NCBI GenBank assembly: GCA_963736695.1
Contig: CAVTPU010000004.1
Location: 2,232,001 to 2,296,000, forward strand
DNA: 64,000 nt
From: CAVTPU01 sp963736695
Lineage (GTDB): Bacteria > Actinomycetota > Actinomycetes > Mycobacteriales > Micromonosporaceae
Reading direction: 5' to 3'
Every line of letters starts with the position of its first letter. The stretch's first letter is position 1. Positions 24,166 through 31,564 of the stretch are shown piece by piece. The notes under the pieces were generated by a model that had not been told where the DNA came from, made no database searches, and saw only the letters and a program-made list of their open reading frames with translations. Both the position numbers and the translations under genes were made by a program.

Positions 24166-25336
24166 CCGAGCCGAAGCCGATCGGGGCGCCGTCCGCGCCC
24201 GTGGCCTTGGCACGCATGGCGACGGTGTCGCCGTCGGCGAGGAACGCACGCACCGACCCGTCTGGGAAGGTGATCGGATCTGCGCCGTTCCAGCACAGTT
24301 CGAGCAGCGATCCAGCTTGGTCTCGGTCCGGACCCGAGACCGTCCCCGACGCGAAGAGGTCGCCGGTGCGCAGCGCGGCCCCGTTGACGGTGAGGTGCGC
24401 CAACTGTTGAGCCGGTGTCCAATACATGTGACGAAACGGGGGTCGGGAGACGACCACTCCGTTCCACTCGACCTCGATGTCGATGTCGAGCCCCCACCCT
24501 TGTTCGTCGCGCAGATAGGGCAGCGGCCTTGGGCTCTGGACCGGTGGTGTGACACGCGCCGACTCCACCGCCTCGATGGGCACCACCCACGGTGAGATCG
24601 ATGTGGCGAACGACTTGCCGAGAAACGGACCGAGTGGCACATATTCCCATGCCTGCACGTCGCGCGCACTCCAGTCGTTGACAAGCACAAGTCCGAAGAC
24701 GTGCTCGCGCCACGCGTCGGCACTCACCGGGCGACCGAGCGCCGACGGGGTGCCGACGACGAAACCGACCTCGGCCTCGACGTCGAGCCGGCGAGTTGGG
24801 CCGAAGGTCGGCTCCGTCTCGTCGGGTGCCTTGCGTTGACCGTGCGGCCGAACGATCGGCGTGCCCGAGACGACCACCGTGCCGGCTCGGCCGTGATAGC
24901 CGATCGGCAGATGCCGCCAGTTGGGCGTGAGCGGCTCACCGCCGGGCCGGAAGATGCGACCCACGTTGGTGGCGTGGTGCTCGCTGGAATAGAAGTCGAC
25001 ATAGTCGGCCACCGCGAACGGCAGGTGTGTGCGTGCGCCCGCCATCGGCACCAGGTGCGGCGTGATCCGCGTTCGGTAGGCGGGGTCGGTCAACAACTCG
25101 GTGAGTCGCGCCCGCACCGCAGACCACACCGCGCGTCCCCGACTGAGAAAAGGGTTGAGCGTCGGATGCGCGAAGTCGGCCGCCGACGGCAGATCGAGGG
25201 CTCTCACATCGAGGATCTGATCCCCGATCGCGACACCGACCCGCGGTTGATCGTCGCCTCGGGAGAAGATCCCGAACGGCAGGTTCGTCACGGGAAAATC
25301 TGAACCCTCGGGCACTCGAACCCAGGTCTGACTCAT
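24134..25336 (-). CDS. fahA: Fumarylacetoacetase
   Basis: The 400-residue enzyme starts at ATG 25336 (MSQTWVRVPEGSDFPVTNLP). It hydrolyses 4-fumarylacetoacetate to fumarate and acetoacetate, the last step of tyrosine degradation. Family motifs include NLPFGIF, DYVDFYSSEHHATNVG (catalytic His region), PIGYHGRAGTVVVSG, LDVEAEVGFVVG with metal-binding Glu residues, LVNDWSARDVQAWEY, and GKSFATSISPWVV. Length fits the family (about 400-420). No homogentisate dioxygenase or maleylacetoacetate isomerase gene is in the window, so it stands alone. Overlaps the convergent DUF72 gene by 32 bases. Confidence 0.95.
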   Translation of the reverse strand: MSQTWVRVPEGSDFPVTNLPFGIFSRGDDQPRVGVAIGDQILDVRALDLPSAADFAHPTLNPFLSRGRAVWSAVRARLTELLTDPAYRTRITPHLVPMAGARTHLPFAVADYVDFYSSEHHATNVGRIFRPGGEPLTPNWRHLPIGYHGRAGTVVVSGTPIVRPHGQRKAPDETEPTFGPTRRLDVEAEVGFVVGTPSALGRPVSADAWREHVFGLVLVNDWSARDVQAWEYVPLGPFLGKSFATSISPWVVPIEAVESARVTPPVQSPRPLPYLRDEQGWGLDIDIEVEWNGVVVSRPPFRHMYWTPAQQLAHLTVNGAALRTGDLFASGTVSGPDRDQAGSLLELCWNGADPITFPDGSVRAFLADGDTVAMRAKATGADGAPIGFGSVSGTVLPARG

Positions 25337-25691
25337 CCGTTTCTCCGCTCGCTCGCGTGTCAGTCGCTCGCGAGCCTGCCTGCGCGCTTTGCCCGCTTTG
25401 CCACCGTTCGTGCCGGGGACATGCGATGACCACCGGCTGGTACGGTATCGCGCGCTCGGCCATTCGACAGCCCCGCCCACATGTGTCGGCCATGGCCCGT
25501 CCGATCGACCGCTTCGCCGGTGCCCGGGCCGTCTGAAATGCCAGACTCGAGGAAACGCGCAGGAGTAACCGAAAGGCCGGGGCGCAGTGAGCGACGCGCG
25601 ACATGGGGGAGAAACACGCGGCCGGTGGCCCGACCGAAGCCGATGGAGATCGGGCGACCCACGCCGTCGACGACCCGATGGCGGGAGGCTG
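25337..25691. other. Divergent promoter region between fahA and the GAF protein gene
   Basis: This 355-bp gap holds no gene I can support. Next to fahA is a repeated TCGCTCGCG element (two copies within 30 bases, about 25347-25375), which may be a regulatory direct repeat or only simple sequence. The part next to 25692 is open in the GAF gene's frame from GTG 25587, so a longer GAF protein is possible. No tRNA-like or riboswitch-like structure is seen. Confidence 0.5.
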
Positions 25692-26885
25692 ATGAGAAAG
25701 GTGTCCCATCCACCGACCGTGGATGCCCACGACCTACCGGACGCACCGAGCCGGATTCGGGGCCTGCTGCGAACCAGTCTCGCCATCAGCCGGGTGATCG
25801 ACCTCGACGACGTGCTGCGTCACGTGATGGCCGGCGCCCGCGCGTTGGTCGACGCGAACGCCGCCGCCCTCACTATCGTCCACAATGGAGGTCATTCGCG
25901 AATGCTCCATACGGGACTTCCGGCCTCGACCATGGCGGCGATCGCCGCCGCTCCCCACGGTCCACACGACGGTGCGCGACCCACACTCCGCACCCCGTTG
26001 GTCGGCTCCGAGCGGCTCACCGGATCGCTGATCCTCACCCGGCACGTCGGCGCGAACCGGTTCACCCGTGACGACCACGACTGGGTCCAGGCGCTCGCGG
26101 CGGGGGCCGCCAACGCCATCGACAACGCGGCTCTCATCGCCGAACTCCGCCGTGAGCCATCTTGGCGATCAGCGATGACCGATGTCACCACTGGACTGTT
26201 CGCCGCCGCCGCACCCGACCACGCCCTGCCGGAGCTGGTTCGCAGAGCCCGCCAGGCAGCGGCAGCCAGCGGCGCGTGCCTCGCGGTGGCGATCGAACCC
26301 AACACGGCGAGCCTCGACGTCGCCGACGGAAGCCACACCCCGCATCTCGGGCGCCGGCTGCCCATCGCCAACTCTGTTGCCAGCGCCGCCTTCGCCGCGA
26401 ACCACGCGCTGGTCGTCGACGACGTCGACGACCCCTATGTGCGCATGCTCGCCGACCGGTCATCACACCAGATCGGACCGACGCTCGTCACGCCGATCCT
26501 CGCCGATTCCGACCCGTACGGCGTATTGATTCTTTCCCGCCCGCCCGGAGCAGCCTTCGACCGCACCGATCTGGAACTCGCAGCCCACTTCGGCCGGCAG
26601 GCCGGCGTGACCCTGCATCTCATTCGCCGCCGCGTCGACCACGAACGGCTTCGGCTCGCCGAGGACCGTCGCGACATCGCCGAAGAGTTGCGGCATCGCG
26701 CGATCGACCGACTATTTCGGCTCGGTTTGGCCCTGCAGGCGATGGTTCCCCGGGTTTCCGGGGATCCGGTCCAGGCGGCGATGCGGGCACACGTCGACGA
26801 AGTCGACGCGATCATCTATGACATCCGTTCGACTGTCTTGTCCCGCACGCTGCCCGGACCGGAGCAGTCACTTCCGCAGGCGTGA
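25692..26885 (+). CDS. Tandem-GAF protein resembling a DevS/DosS sensor without its kinase domain
   Basis: The start is ATG 25692 behind GGGAGG. The protein has about 397 residues: a GAF domain at about 20-145 (SLAISRVIDLDDVLRHVM, then TPLVGSERLTGSLILTR), and a second GAF at 185-315 (HALVVDDVDDPYVRML, VTPILADSDPYGVLILSR). The helix DIAEELRHRAIDRLFRLGLA resembles the HisKA_3 dimerisation helix of DevS-type kinases. Where kinases have L-H-D, this protein has L-R-H, and it ends before any ATP-binding domain. It therefore cannot be a conventional kinase and may dimerise with another sensor or bind a ligand. Its end overlaps the convergent repeat-peptide gene by 18 bases. Confidence 0.82.
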   Translation: MRKVSHPPTVDAHDLPDAPSRIRGLLRTSLAISRVIDLDDVLRHVMAGARALVDANAAALTIVHNGGHSRMLHTGLPASTMAAIAAAPHGPHDGARPTLRTPLVGSERLTGSLILTRHVGANRFTRDDHDWVQALAAGAANAIDNAALIAELRREPSWRSAMTDVTTGLFAAAAPDHALPELVRRARQAAAASGACLAVAIEPNTASLDVADGSHTPHLGRRLPIANSVASAAFAANHALVVDDVDDPYVRMLADRSSHQIGPTLVTPILADSDPYGVLILSRPPGAAFDRTDLELAAHFGRQAGVTLHLIRRRVDHERLRLAEDRRDIAEELRHRAIDRLFRLGLALQAMVPRVSGDPVQAAMRAHVDEVDAIIYDIRSTVLSRTLPGPEQSLPQA

Positions 26886-27128
26886 TGGAGTCGTCGTCAC
26901 CAGACGGTCATCGTGGCGGACTGGCGCGATCACTGGGGCAATCCCCACTGGCGCGATAACGGGGGCAATGCCCACTGGTGCGATGACAGGTGCGATGCCC
27001 ACTGGTGCGATAACGGGCGCGATCGGCTCGTTGGCGGTGACCGTCGAGGCGTGAGCCGCGGTGGCCAACCCCAGTGTCACCAGTGGCGCCGCCGCCAGTG
27101 CCGCCACGATGATGCGCATGTTACGCAT
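26868..27128 (-). CDS. Secreted peptide with nine-residue Ala-Pro-Val-Ile repeats
   Basis: The 86-residue precursor starts at ATG 27128 behind GGAGGG. A signal peptide (RIIVAALAAAPLVTLGLATAAHA) precedes STVTANEP, then about four units of I-A-P-V-I-A-P-V-G, and a basic tail (RHDDRLVTTTPSRLRK). The mature product would be a small, Pro-rich, extended peptide of about 60 residues outside the cell. I do not recognise a family. The DNA units are 27 bp with third-position and some coding differences, so the repeat is being maintained at the protein level or is still young. The 3' end overlaps the convergent GAF gene. Confidence 0.7.
   Translation of the reverse strand: MRNMRIIVAALAAAPLVTLGLATAAHASTVTANEPIAPVIAPVGIAPVIAPVGIAPVIAPVGIAPVIAPVRHDDRLVTTTPSRLRK
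26925..27030. repeat. 27-bp tandem repeat encoding the nine-residue units
   Basis: About three and a half to four head-to-tail units of 27 bp lie inside the secreted-peptide gene, each built around CCCACTGG-GCGATAAC-GG-GC-AT. Units differ at several positions. No spacer separates them, so this is not CRISPR. Confidence 0.75.
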
Positions 27129-27220
27129 GACTTACCCTCCGTCGTTTCTGGTCCGCCGCCATGTGATCAGCGGCGATACTCCGATCAACGATCGGGCTGT
27201 GCCAGCGATGCTGCCTGCCC

Positions 27221-27259
27221 GGTCGTTGGGACAGCAATCACACAGCTGCCCCAACGACC
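27221..27259 (-). terminator. Hairpin after the TipAL-like MerR gene
   Basis: GGTCGTTGGG-A-CAGC pairs with GCTG-C-CCCAACGACC around AATCACACA, a 14-bp stem with one A-C mismatch. It lies about 55 bases past the MerR stop (27315, minus strand) and upstream of the secreted-peptide gene. Confidence 0.6.
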
Positions 27260-27314
27260 GTGTGCGACGGCGTGTGCCGCGACGGCCGAACCGACTGCGG
27301 TGCACCGAATCCGG

Positions 27315-28073
27315 TCAGGCGCGGGCCGAGTTCGCCGCGATGGCCCGACTGATCCAGTCCGCCAAGCCCTCCCGCACCTTGTTATAGGTGGCCGCGAATC
27401 GCGGATCGTTGACATAGAGCTCACCGAGTCCACCGTGGACATCGTGGCCACAGTCATAGAACCAGCGGCTGATGTGCTGGCGGTGCTCCTCAGCCAGATC
27501 CATGGCCACGACCGAGTCGGGCGCAGAGCCAGCGGCCATCGCCTCGGCCATCCGTTCGTTGAGCCGATCCCCCTCCGCCTTGATTTCCCGCCAGTCGGCC
27601 GCCGTGTAGGCAGCCGTGCGCCGCATCGACTGCGCGTAGGCGGCTGAGCCGCCCCACCGCTGCTCGACCTCTTCGGCGTACTCATCGGGGTCATGATCTC
27701 CGAAGATCTCCAGCCGTTCGGCCGGGGTGAGCTTAATGTTCATCTGCTGTGCCTCCAATAGGAACTCGAGGGTGTCGACCATGCGCCGCATGCGGTCGAT
27801 GCGATCGAGCAGCATGCGGCGCTGACGGCGGAGGTGAGTGAGGACGTTCGTCTTCGGATCGCCGACAAGCATGGCGATCTTGTCCAGAGCAAAACCCAGC
27901 TCGCGATAGGTGAGAATCTGACGCAGTCGCTCGACGTCGGCGTCGCAATATCGGCGATAGCCCGCCGTTGACCGCGCCTGCGGCGAGAGCAGGCCAACCT
28001 CGTCATAGTGGTGCAACGTCCGGACCGTTATCCCGGCCAACGTCGCGACTTCACCGATCGAATAACTGTTCAT
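27315..28073 (-). CDS. MerR family regulator with TipAS antibiotic-recognition domain
   Basis: The 252-residue protein has a MerR winged helix at about 1-70 (YSIGEVATLAGITVRTLHHY, then SPQARSTAGYRRY) and a coiled coil at 75-115. A C-terminal TipAS-type domain at about 120-252 follows: ERLEIFGDHDPDEYAEEVEQ, DWREIKAEGDRLNERMAEAM, HRQHISRWFYDCGHDVHGGL. TipAL proteins bind thiopeptides and other cyclic antibiotics through this domain and activate their own and resistance promoters. Here it probably acts as a multidrug-sensing activator. The next gene in its direction, past a terminator, is the secreted repeat peptide. Confidence 0.92.
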   Translation of the reverse strand: MNSYSIGEVATLAGITVRTLHHYDEVGLLSPQARSTAGYRRYCDADVERLRQILTYRELGFALDKIAMLVGDPKTNVLTHLRRQRRMLLDRIDRMRRMVDTLEFLLEAQQMNIKLTPAERLEIFGDHDPDEYAEEVEQRWGGSAAYAQSMRRTAAYTAADWREIKAEGDRLNERMAEAMAAGSAPDSVVAMDLAEEHRQHISRWFYDCGHDVHGGLGELYVNDPRFAATYNKVREGLADWISRAIAANSARA

Positions 28074-28280
28074 CCCCGACCTCCGCGACCGACGCTACGG
28101 CCTCACGTCGCGTCAGGGTCAACCTCGACACAACAGACGACCGGTTGCACGTAGCCGCTGAGACAAACGCGCAAGACAGGCTCGATGGGACGAAAGGTTA
28201 CTTCGGAGAGTACGCAAGGCGTTACGCATTTGGACGATCATCGGATCCACCAATTCGTCACGCTGAGGAACTATGCGTGA

Positions 28281-28718
28281 GTGAGCCATCCTCAACAGAC
28301 CGCGCGAACACGCGGTCCACGATATAAGGTACTGGCCGTTTCGGTAGCTCTGCTGCTTATTGCGCTGTGTTGCCTCAAGGCTCAGGGGGATCCGGAGACT
28401 TCCAACAAATCGGTTCCCCAGCCTCGTTCCGGTGTCTCAACCCAGGGCTCTCCTGCACACGCCACGACAGGCGCTACCCCAACGGGATCGAAGATGCAGC
28501 CCAGCAGCAGCGCTTCCCGAACAGCGACCCAGCCGGCGGTTCCAAAACCTCCGACCAAACCCAAGACGAAGGCACCCTCTGCCCCGAAAGCGGATCGACG
28601 CTTTTCCACGTGCAAGGAGGCGATCAGCAATGGATACGGCCCATACCGTTTGGGGGTAGACGTCGAATACCACTGGTATGAGGACCGTGACCATGACGGT
28701 GTTGTCTGCGAACGGTGA
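28281..28718 (+). CDS. Excalibur calcium-binding domain protein, membrane-anchored or secreted
   Basis: The 145-residue protein has a basic N-terminus and one hydrophobic helix (VLAVSVALLLIALCCL), then about 60 residues of Ser/Thr/Pro/Lys-rich linker. A C-terminal Excalibur motif follows (FSTCKEAISNGYGPY, ending DRDHDGVVCER). The D-x-D-x-D-G-x-x-C-E loop resembles an EF-hand calcium loop, with the two Cys residues likely bonded. Such domains often sit on secreted nucleases; here it is alone. The start could be GTG 28281. A perfect hairpin follows immediately. Confidence 0.85.
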   Translation: MSHPQQTARTRGPRYKVLAVSVALLLIALCCLKAQGDPETSNKSVPQPRSGVSTQGSPAHATTGATPTGSKMQPSSSASRTATQPAVPKPPTKPKTKAPSAPKADRRFSTCKEAISNGYGPYRLGVDVEYHWYEDRDHDGVVCER

Positions 28719-28725
28719 AATCGAC

Positions 28726-28762
28726 ATGCGGTGCCCCAACCTGTCGCATTGGGGCACCGCAT
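28726..28762. terminator. Perfect hairpin between convergent Excalibur and M14 genes
   Basis: ATGCGGTGCCCCAA pairs with TTGGGGCACCGCAT, a perfect 14-bp stem, around CCTGTCGCA. It lies between stops at 28718 and 28786, so it can end transcription from both sides. Confidence 0.8.
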
Positions 28763-28785
28763 CGCTCACAAGGTCAGGACCACGG

Positions 28786-30738
28786 TCACAGGGTCAGGGT
28801 CCAGCTGTCGATATAGCCGGTGTCGGCCGATGCCGCGTCACGAACCCGCAGCTTCCACGAGCCGTTCGCCGCCTCGGTCGAGAGGTTCACCGTGTAGATC
28901 TGGTTGATGTTGTCGGCGGAACCGCCAGCCCGGTTGTGCAGGGTGTAGAGGCTGCCGTCCGGCGCGACCAACGTCACGACCAGGTCACCGATATAGGTGT
29001 GCACGATGTGCACCTCGACCTTGCTGGTCGCGGAGGCATTGCGGGCGCAGCCCGCGATCGTGATCGGACTCTCCACAGTGGCCATATCTGGGATCGTCAC
29101 GTTGGTTGTGTTCGTGCCCGAGCATCCCGGGGTTCCGCTCACGGTGAGGGAATAGGTGGTGCTCCTCGTCGCCGACGTGCCCGTGCCGGTGATGGTGACC
29201 GGATAGGTCCCGGCCGGGGTCGCCGCCGAGGTGGCGATGGTCACCGTCGACGATCCTCCGGAGGTGATCGACGCCGGCGCGAAGGTCGCGGTGGCTCCGG
29301 TCGGCAGACCCGACGCGGAGAGATTCACCGTCTGAGCGGCACCGTTGGTCACCGCGGTCCCGATGGTCGACGTCACTGAACCGCCAGCCGCGGTGGTCCC
29401 GGAGGCCGGTGTCGCCGACATCGAGAAGTCGTTCGTCGCGGTGCAATATTGAGCCTGCTTGCCGATCGCCCGATAGGGGCAGTCGGCGAATTCGGCCAGC
29501 AACAGCGCGGCGGACTTGTTGCGCGCGGTCTCGGTGGCGATCACCTCGTCGCCGGGATAGAAGCCGGGGAATGGCGAGTTCGGATACATCTCGAACGTGT
29601 ATCCCCAGATCTGCTGGTTTCCCCACATCCAGTCGATGATGTCGCCGTCGGCGACATAGAGCGCGCTCGACTGCTCAGGCGTATATCCGTTGGTGGCCGC
29701 CATCTGCTGGCCGATGGTTGCGAAGGTGTTGTATTGATCCAGCGTCATTCCCGTGGTGGTGGTGGCCGAGGTATATCCGAATGGCCACAGAACCAGCTCG
29801 GAATAGGTGTGGAAGTCGATGTTCGCCTTGATCTGCTGAACACCGCCGACGCGACGGGACAGCACGAAGTTGCGGATCACCTGAGTCTCCGGCGCGGAGA
29901 ACGCCGACGGCCCGCGGTAGGTCTCGCTTGACGGCGTGCCGCTCGAACCGCCACAACAGCCCCACTGGTGACCGAAGTTGCGGTTGAGGTCGGTGCCGAT
30001 GGCGGTCGACCCCGCGTTGGGCTGACGGTTCTTGCGCCACGACCGATAGGACCCGGTCGCGATGTCGTATTCGCCGCCGTCCGGGTTGAGGTCCGGCACG
30101 ATCCAGATCTCACGGGAATTGACCACATTGGTCACGCGACTGTCTGATCCATAGCCGCTGGTGAAGAGATTGGCGAGATAGAGTGCCATCTCGACGGTGA
30201 GGTGCTCACGCGCATGAAGGTGCGCGTCGTAGAGAATCTCGGGTTCGTTTTCGTCGGTCGCCACGTTGTCGGAGATCTTCAGGGCCACGATGTTGCGCCC
30301 CTCATATGACTGACCGATGACCTGAGACCGAGCGAGCGCCGGATAGGCGGCCACGATCCGGTTGATCTCGGCCGTGGTCTCGGCGTAGTTGTGATAGCCG
30401 GAGTCCGAGGCCGGAAAGTCACGGGTGCCCAGGTCGGTTGTCGAGGCGGGGGGCGCCGCCGGGATGAGCTGGAGCCCGAAGCCCAAGGCGCGGATCTTCA
30501 CCACGTCGGCCGAGGTCGCGGTGACATAGATCTTGCCGTCTTCGATGGTGTCGATCGCCGCGCCGGTGCGGGCGATCGCATCCCGGTCGGCGAGCGTCTT
30601 TGGACCCGTCACCACGTATTGGTGGGATGTGTCGACCATCTGAAGGTCTGGCCGGGCGGTGGCGGCGGTCGGGCCGGCGAGAATCATCGCCGATCCGACC
30701 GCTGCGGCGCTGAGAAGCGCCACGAACGTGCGTCGCAT
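28786..30738 (-). CDS. Secreted M14 zinc carboxypeptidase with Ig-like and P/Homo B domains
   Basis: The 650-residue protein has a signal peptide (VALLSAAAVGSAMILAGPTA), a propeptide region at about 35-110 and an M14 peptidase domain at about 115-430. Zinc ligands are visible as H175-A-R-E178 (DAHLHAREH) and the later NIDFHTYSE, with catalytic Glu in YTFEMYP. A CCGG Cys pair lies near DLNRNFGHQW. An Ig-like domain (TPASGTTAAGGSVTSTIGTA) and a P/Homo B domain (VTIPDMATVESPITIAGCA, then GYIDSWTLTL) follow. It probably removes C-terminal residues from extracellular proteins. It resembles Streptomyces secreted carboxypeptidase T relatives. Confidence 0.93.
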   Translation of the reverse strand: MRRTFVALLSAAAVGSAMILAGPTAATARPDLQMVDTSHQYVVTGPKTLADRDAIARTGAAIDTIEDGKIYVTATSADVVKIRALGFGLQLIPAAPPASTTDLGTRDFPASDSGYHNYAETTAEINRIVAAYPALARSQVIGQSYEGRNIVALKISDNVATDENEPEILYDAHLHAREHLTVEMALYLANLFTSGYGSDSRVTNVVNSREIWIVPDLNPDGGEYDIATGSYRSWRKNRQPNAGSTAIGTDLNRNFGHQWGCCGGSSGTPSSETYRGPSAFSAPETQVIRNFVLSRRVGGVQQIKANIDFHTYSELVLWPFGYTSATTTTGMTLDQYNTFATIGQQMAATNGYTPEQSSALYVADGDIIDWMWGNQQIWGYTFEMYPNSPFPGFYPGDEVIATETARNKSAALLLAEFADCPYRAIGKQAQYCTATNDFSMSATPASGTTAAGGSVTSTIGTAVTNGAAQTVNLSASGLPTGATATFAPASITSGGSSTVTIATSAATPAGTYPVTITGTGTSATRSTTYSLTVSGTPGCSGTNTTNVTIPDMATVESPITIAGCARNASATSKVEVHIVHTYIGDLVVTLVAPDGSLYTLHNRAGGSADNINQIYTVNLSTEAANGSWKLRVRDAASADTGYIDSWTLTL

Positions 30739-30902
30739 GAAACCTCCATAGCAACATCAGGGATCTCCAGAACAGCATTAGTGTGCACATATTGCAATAC
30801 CTCTATGTAAAGAAAGATCACGGCTTCTCCGGAGACGGCCACGCCGCCGCGTCGGAGTCCTCACGATCAACATCGGGTCGATGGCGGGGTTCGCAGAGCA
30901 GC

Positions 30903-30943
30903 AAGAAGCCCCTGACCGGGTTTCCCCAGGTCAGGGGCTTCTT
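30903..30943. terminator. Perfect 15-bp hairpin after tRNA-Arg
   Basis: AAGAAGCCCCTGACC pairs with GGTCAGGGGCTTCTT around GGGTTTCCCCA. On the minus strand it lies just past the tRNA-Arg 3' end and is flanked by T/A runs (CTTCTTT), so it is a good intrinsic terminator. Confidence 0.85.
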
Positions 30944-30960
30944 TGTGCTGGTCGCACAGG

Positions 30961-31033
30961 TGGCCCCGGCGCGAATCGAACGCGCGACACCCGCTTTAGG
31001 AGAGCGGTGCTCTATCCCCTGAGCTACGAGGCC
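30961..31033 (-). tRNA. tRNA-Arg (anticodon CCT)
   Basis: The 73-base gene folds as a full cloverleaf: acceptor GGCCTCG/CGGGGCC, D-arm GCTC-AGGGGATA-GAGC, anticodon arm CCGCT-CTCCTAA-AGCGG with anticodon CCT, and T-arm CGCGC-GTTCGATT-CGCGC. CCA is not encoded. It decodes the rare arginine codon AGG. A strong hairpin terminator follows. Confidence 0.97.
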
Positions 31034-31122
31034 TGGCCGCCGATGATTCTACGTCACGCGGCTGCGGCGGCGCCCGGGTGTTCCGCTGGGATCTCCCCGA
31101 CGCCGACGACGGCCTGGCGACA

Positions 31123-31509
31123 TCACGAATGCGCGATGTAATGCAAGATCACATTGTGGGCGTGCTGGCTCTTGCCGCTGCCACGAAAGTCGACCTCATA
31201 GGTCTGCGCCCCGACGTGAATGGCGATCGATCCGGTCGAGAAGAACGAGCCCGCCCACGACTTGTTGCTCACGACGCTCACGCTTGTGACCTTCGAGTAC
31301 GGGATGCTGGTGATCGCCACTTTCTGGCCCACAAAGGACTTGTCTTTGATGATCACCCTGCGGTCGGTGAGGCCGATGAACCCGGTGCCCACACCGATCG
31401 CGTCATAGACCGCGATCACCTGCTCGCCGGGCAGCAGCCCACTGGTGATCTGGTCGAGCTGCTCCCTGCGGTCGAAGACGACTTGGCCCGCCGGCCCCTG
31501 GTGACCCAC
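31123..31509 (-). CDS. PH-domain (bPH-like) protein
   Basis: The protein of about 128 residues starts at GTG 31509 behind GGAG (VGHQGPAGQVVFDRREQLDQI). A short helix precedes a bacterial pleckstrin-homology-like domain (GLLPGEQVIAVYDAI, TGFIGLTDRRVIIKD, KVAITSIPYSKVTSV, STGSIAIHVGAQTYEVDF). Such domains appear in YvbH/YdjM-type proteins, often with SHOCT or membrane segments; here it is alone and cytosolic. The longer frame to 31608 overlaps the histidine kinase gene and is less likely. It follows that kinase on the same strand with a 55-bp gap. Function unknown. Confidence 0.8.
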   Translation of the reverse strand: MGHQGPAGQVVFDRREQLDQITSGLLPGEQVIAVYDAIGVGTGFIGLTDRRVIIKDKSFVGQKVAITSIPYSKVTSVSVVSNKSWAGSFFSTGSIAIHVGAQTYEVDFRGSGKSQHAHNVILHYIAHS

Positions 31510-31564
31510 CTGTCCGCTCCTCAACGCCTCGCCTGCCTGGTCGCCGCGATCGTAACCAGTGGGG

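Noticed and set aside
23329..24723. A 464-residue minus-strand frame opposite DUF72
   Set aside because: It overlaps both DUF72 and fumarylacetoacetase in the wrong frames and lacks any motif.
26925..27030. A small CRISPR array
   Set aside because: Units are head-to-tail with no unique spacers, and they encode in-frame peptide repeats in a secreted protein.
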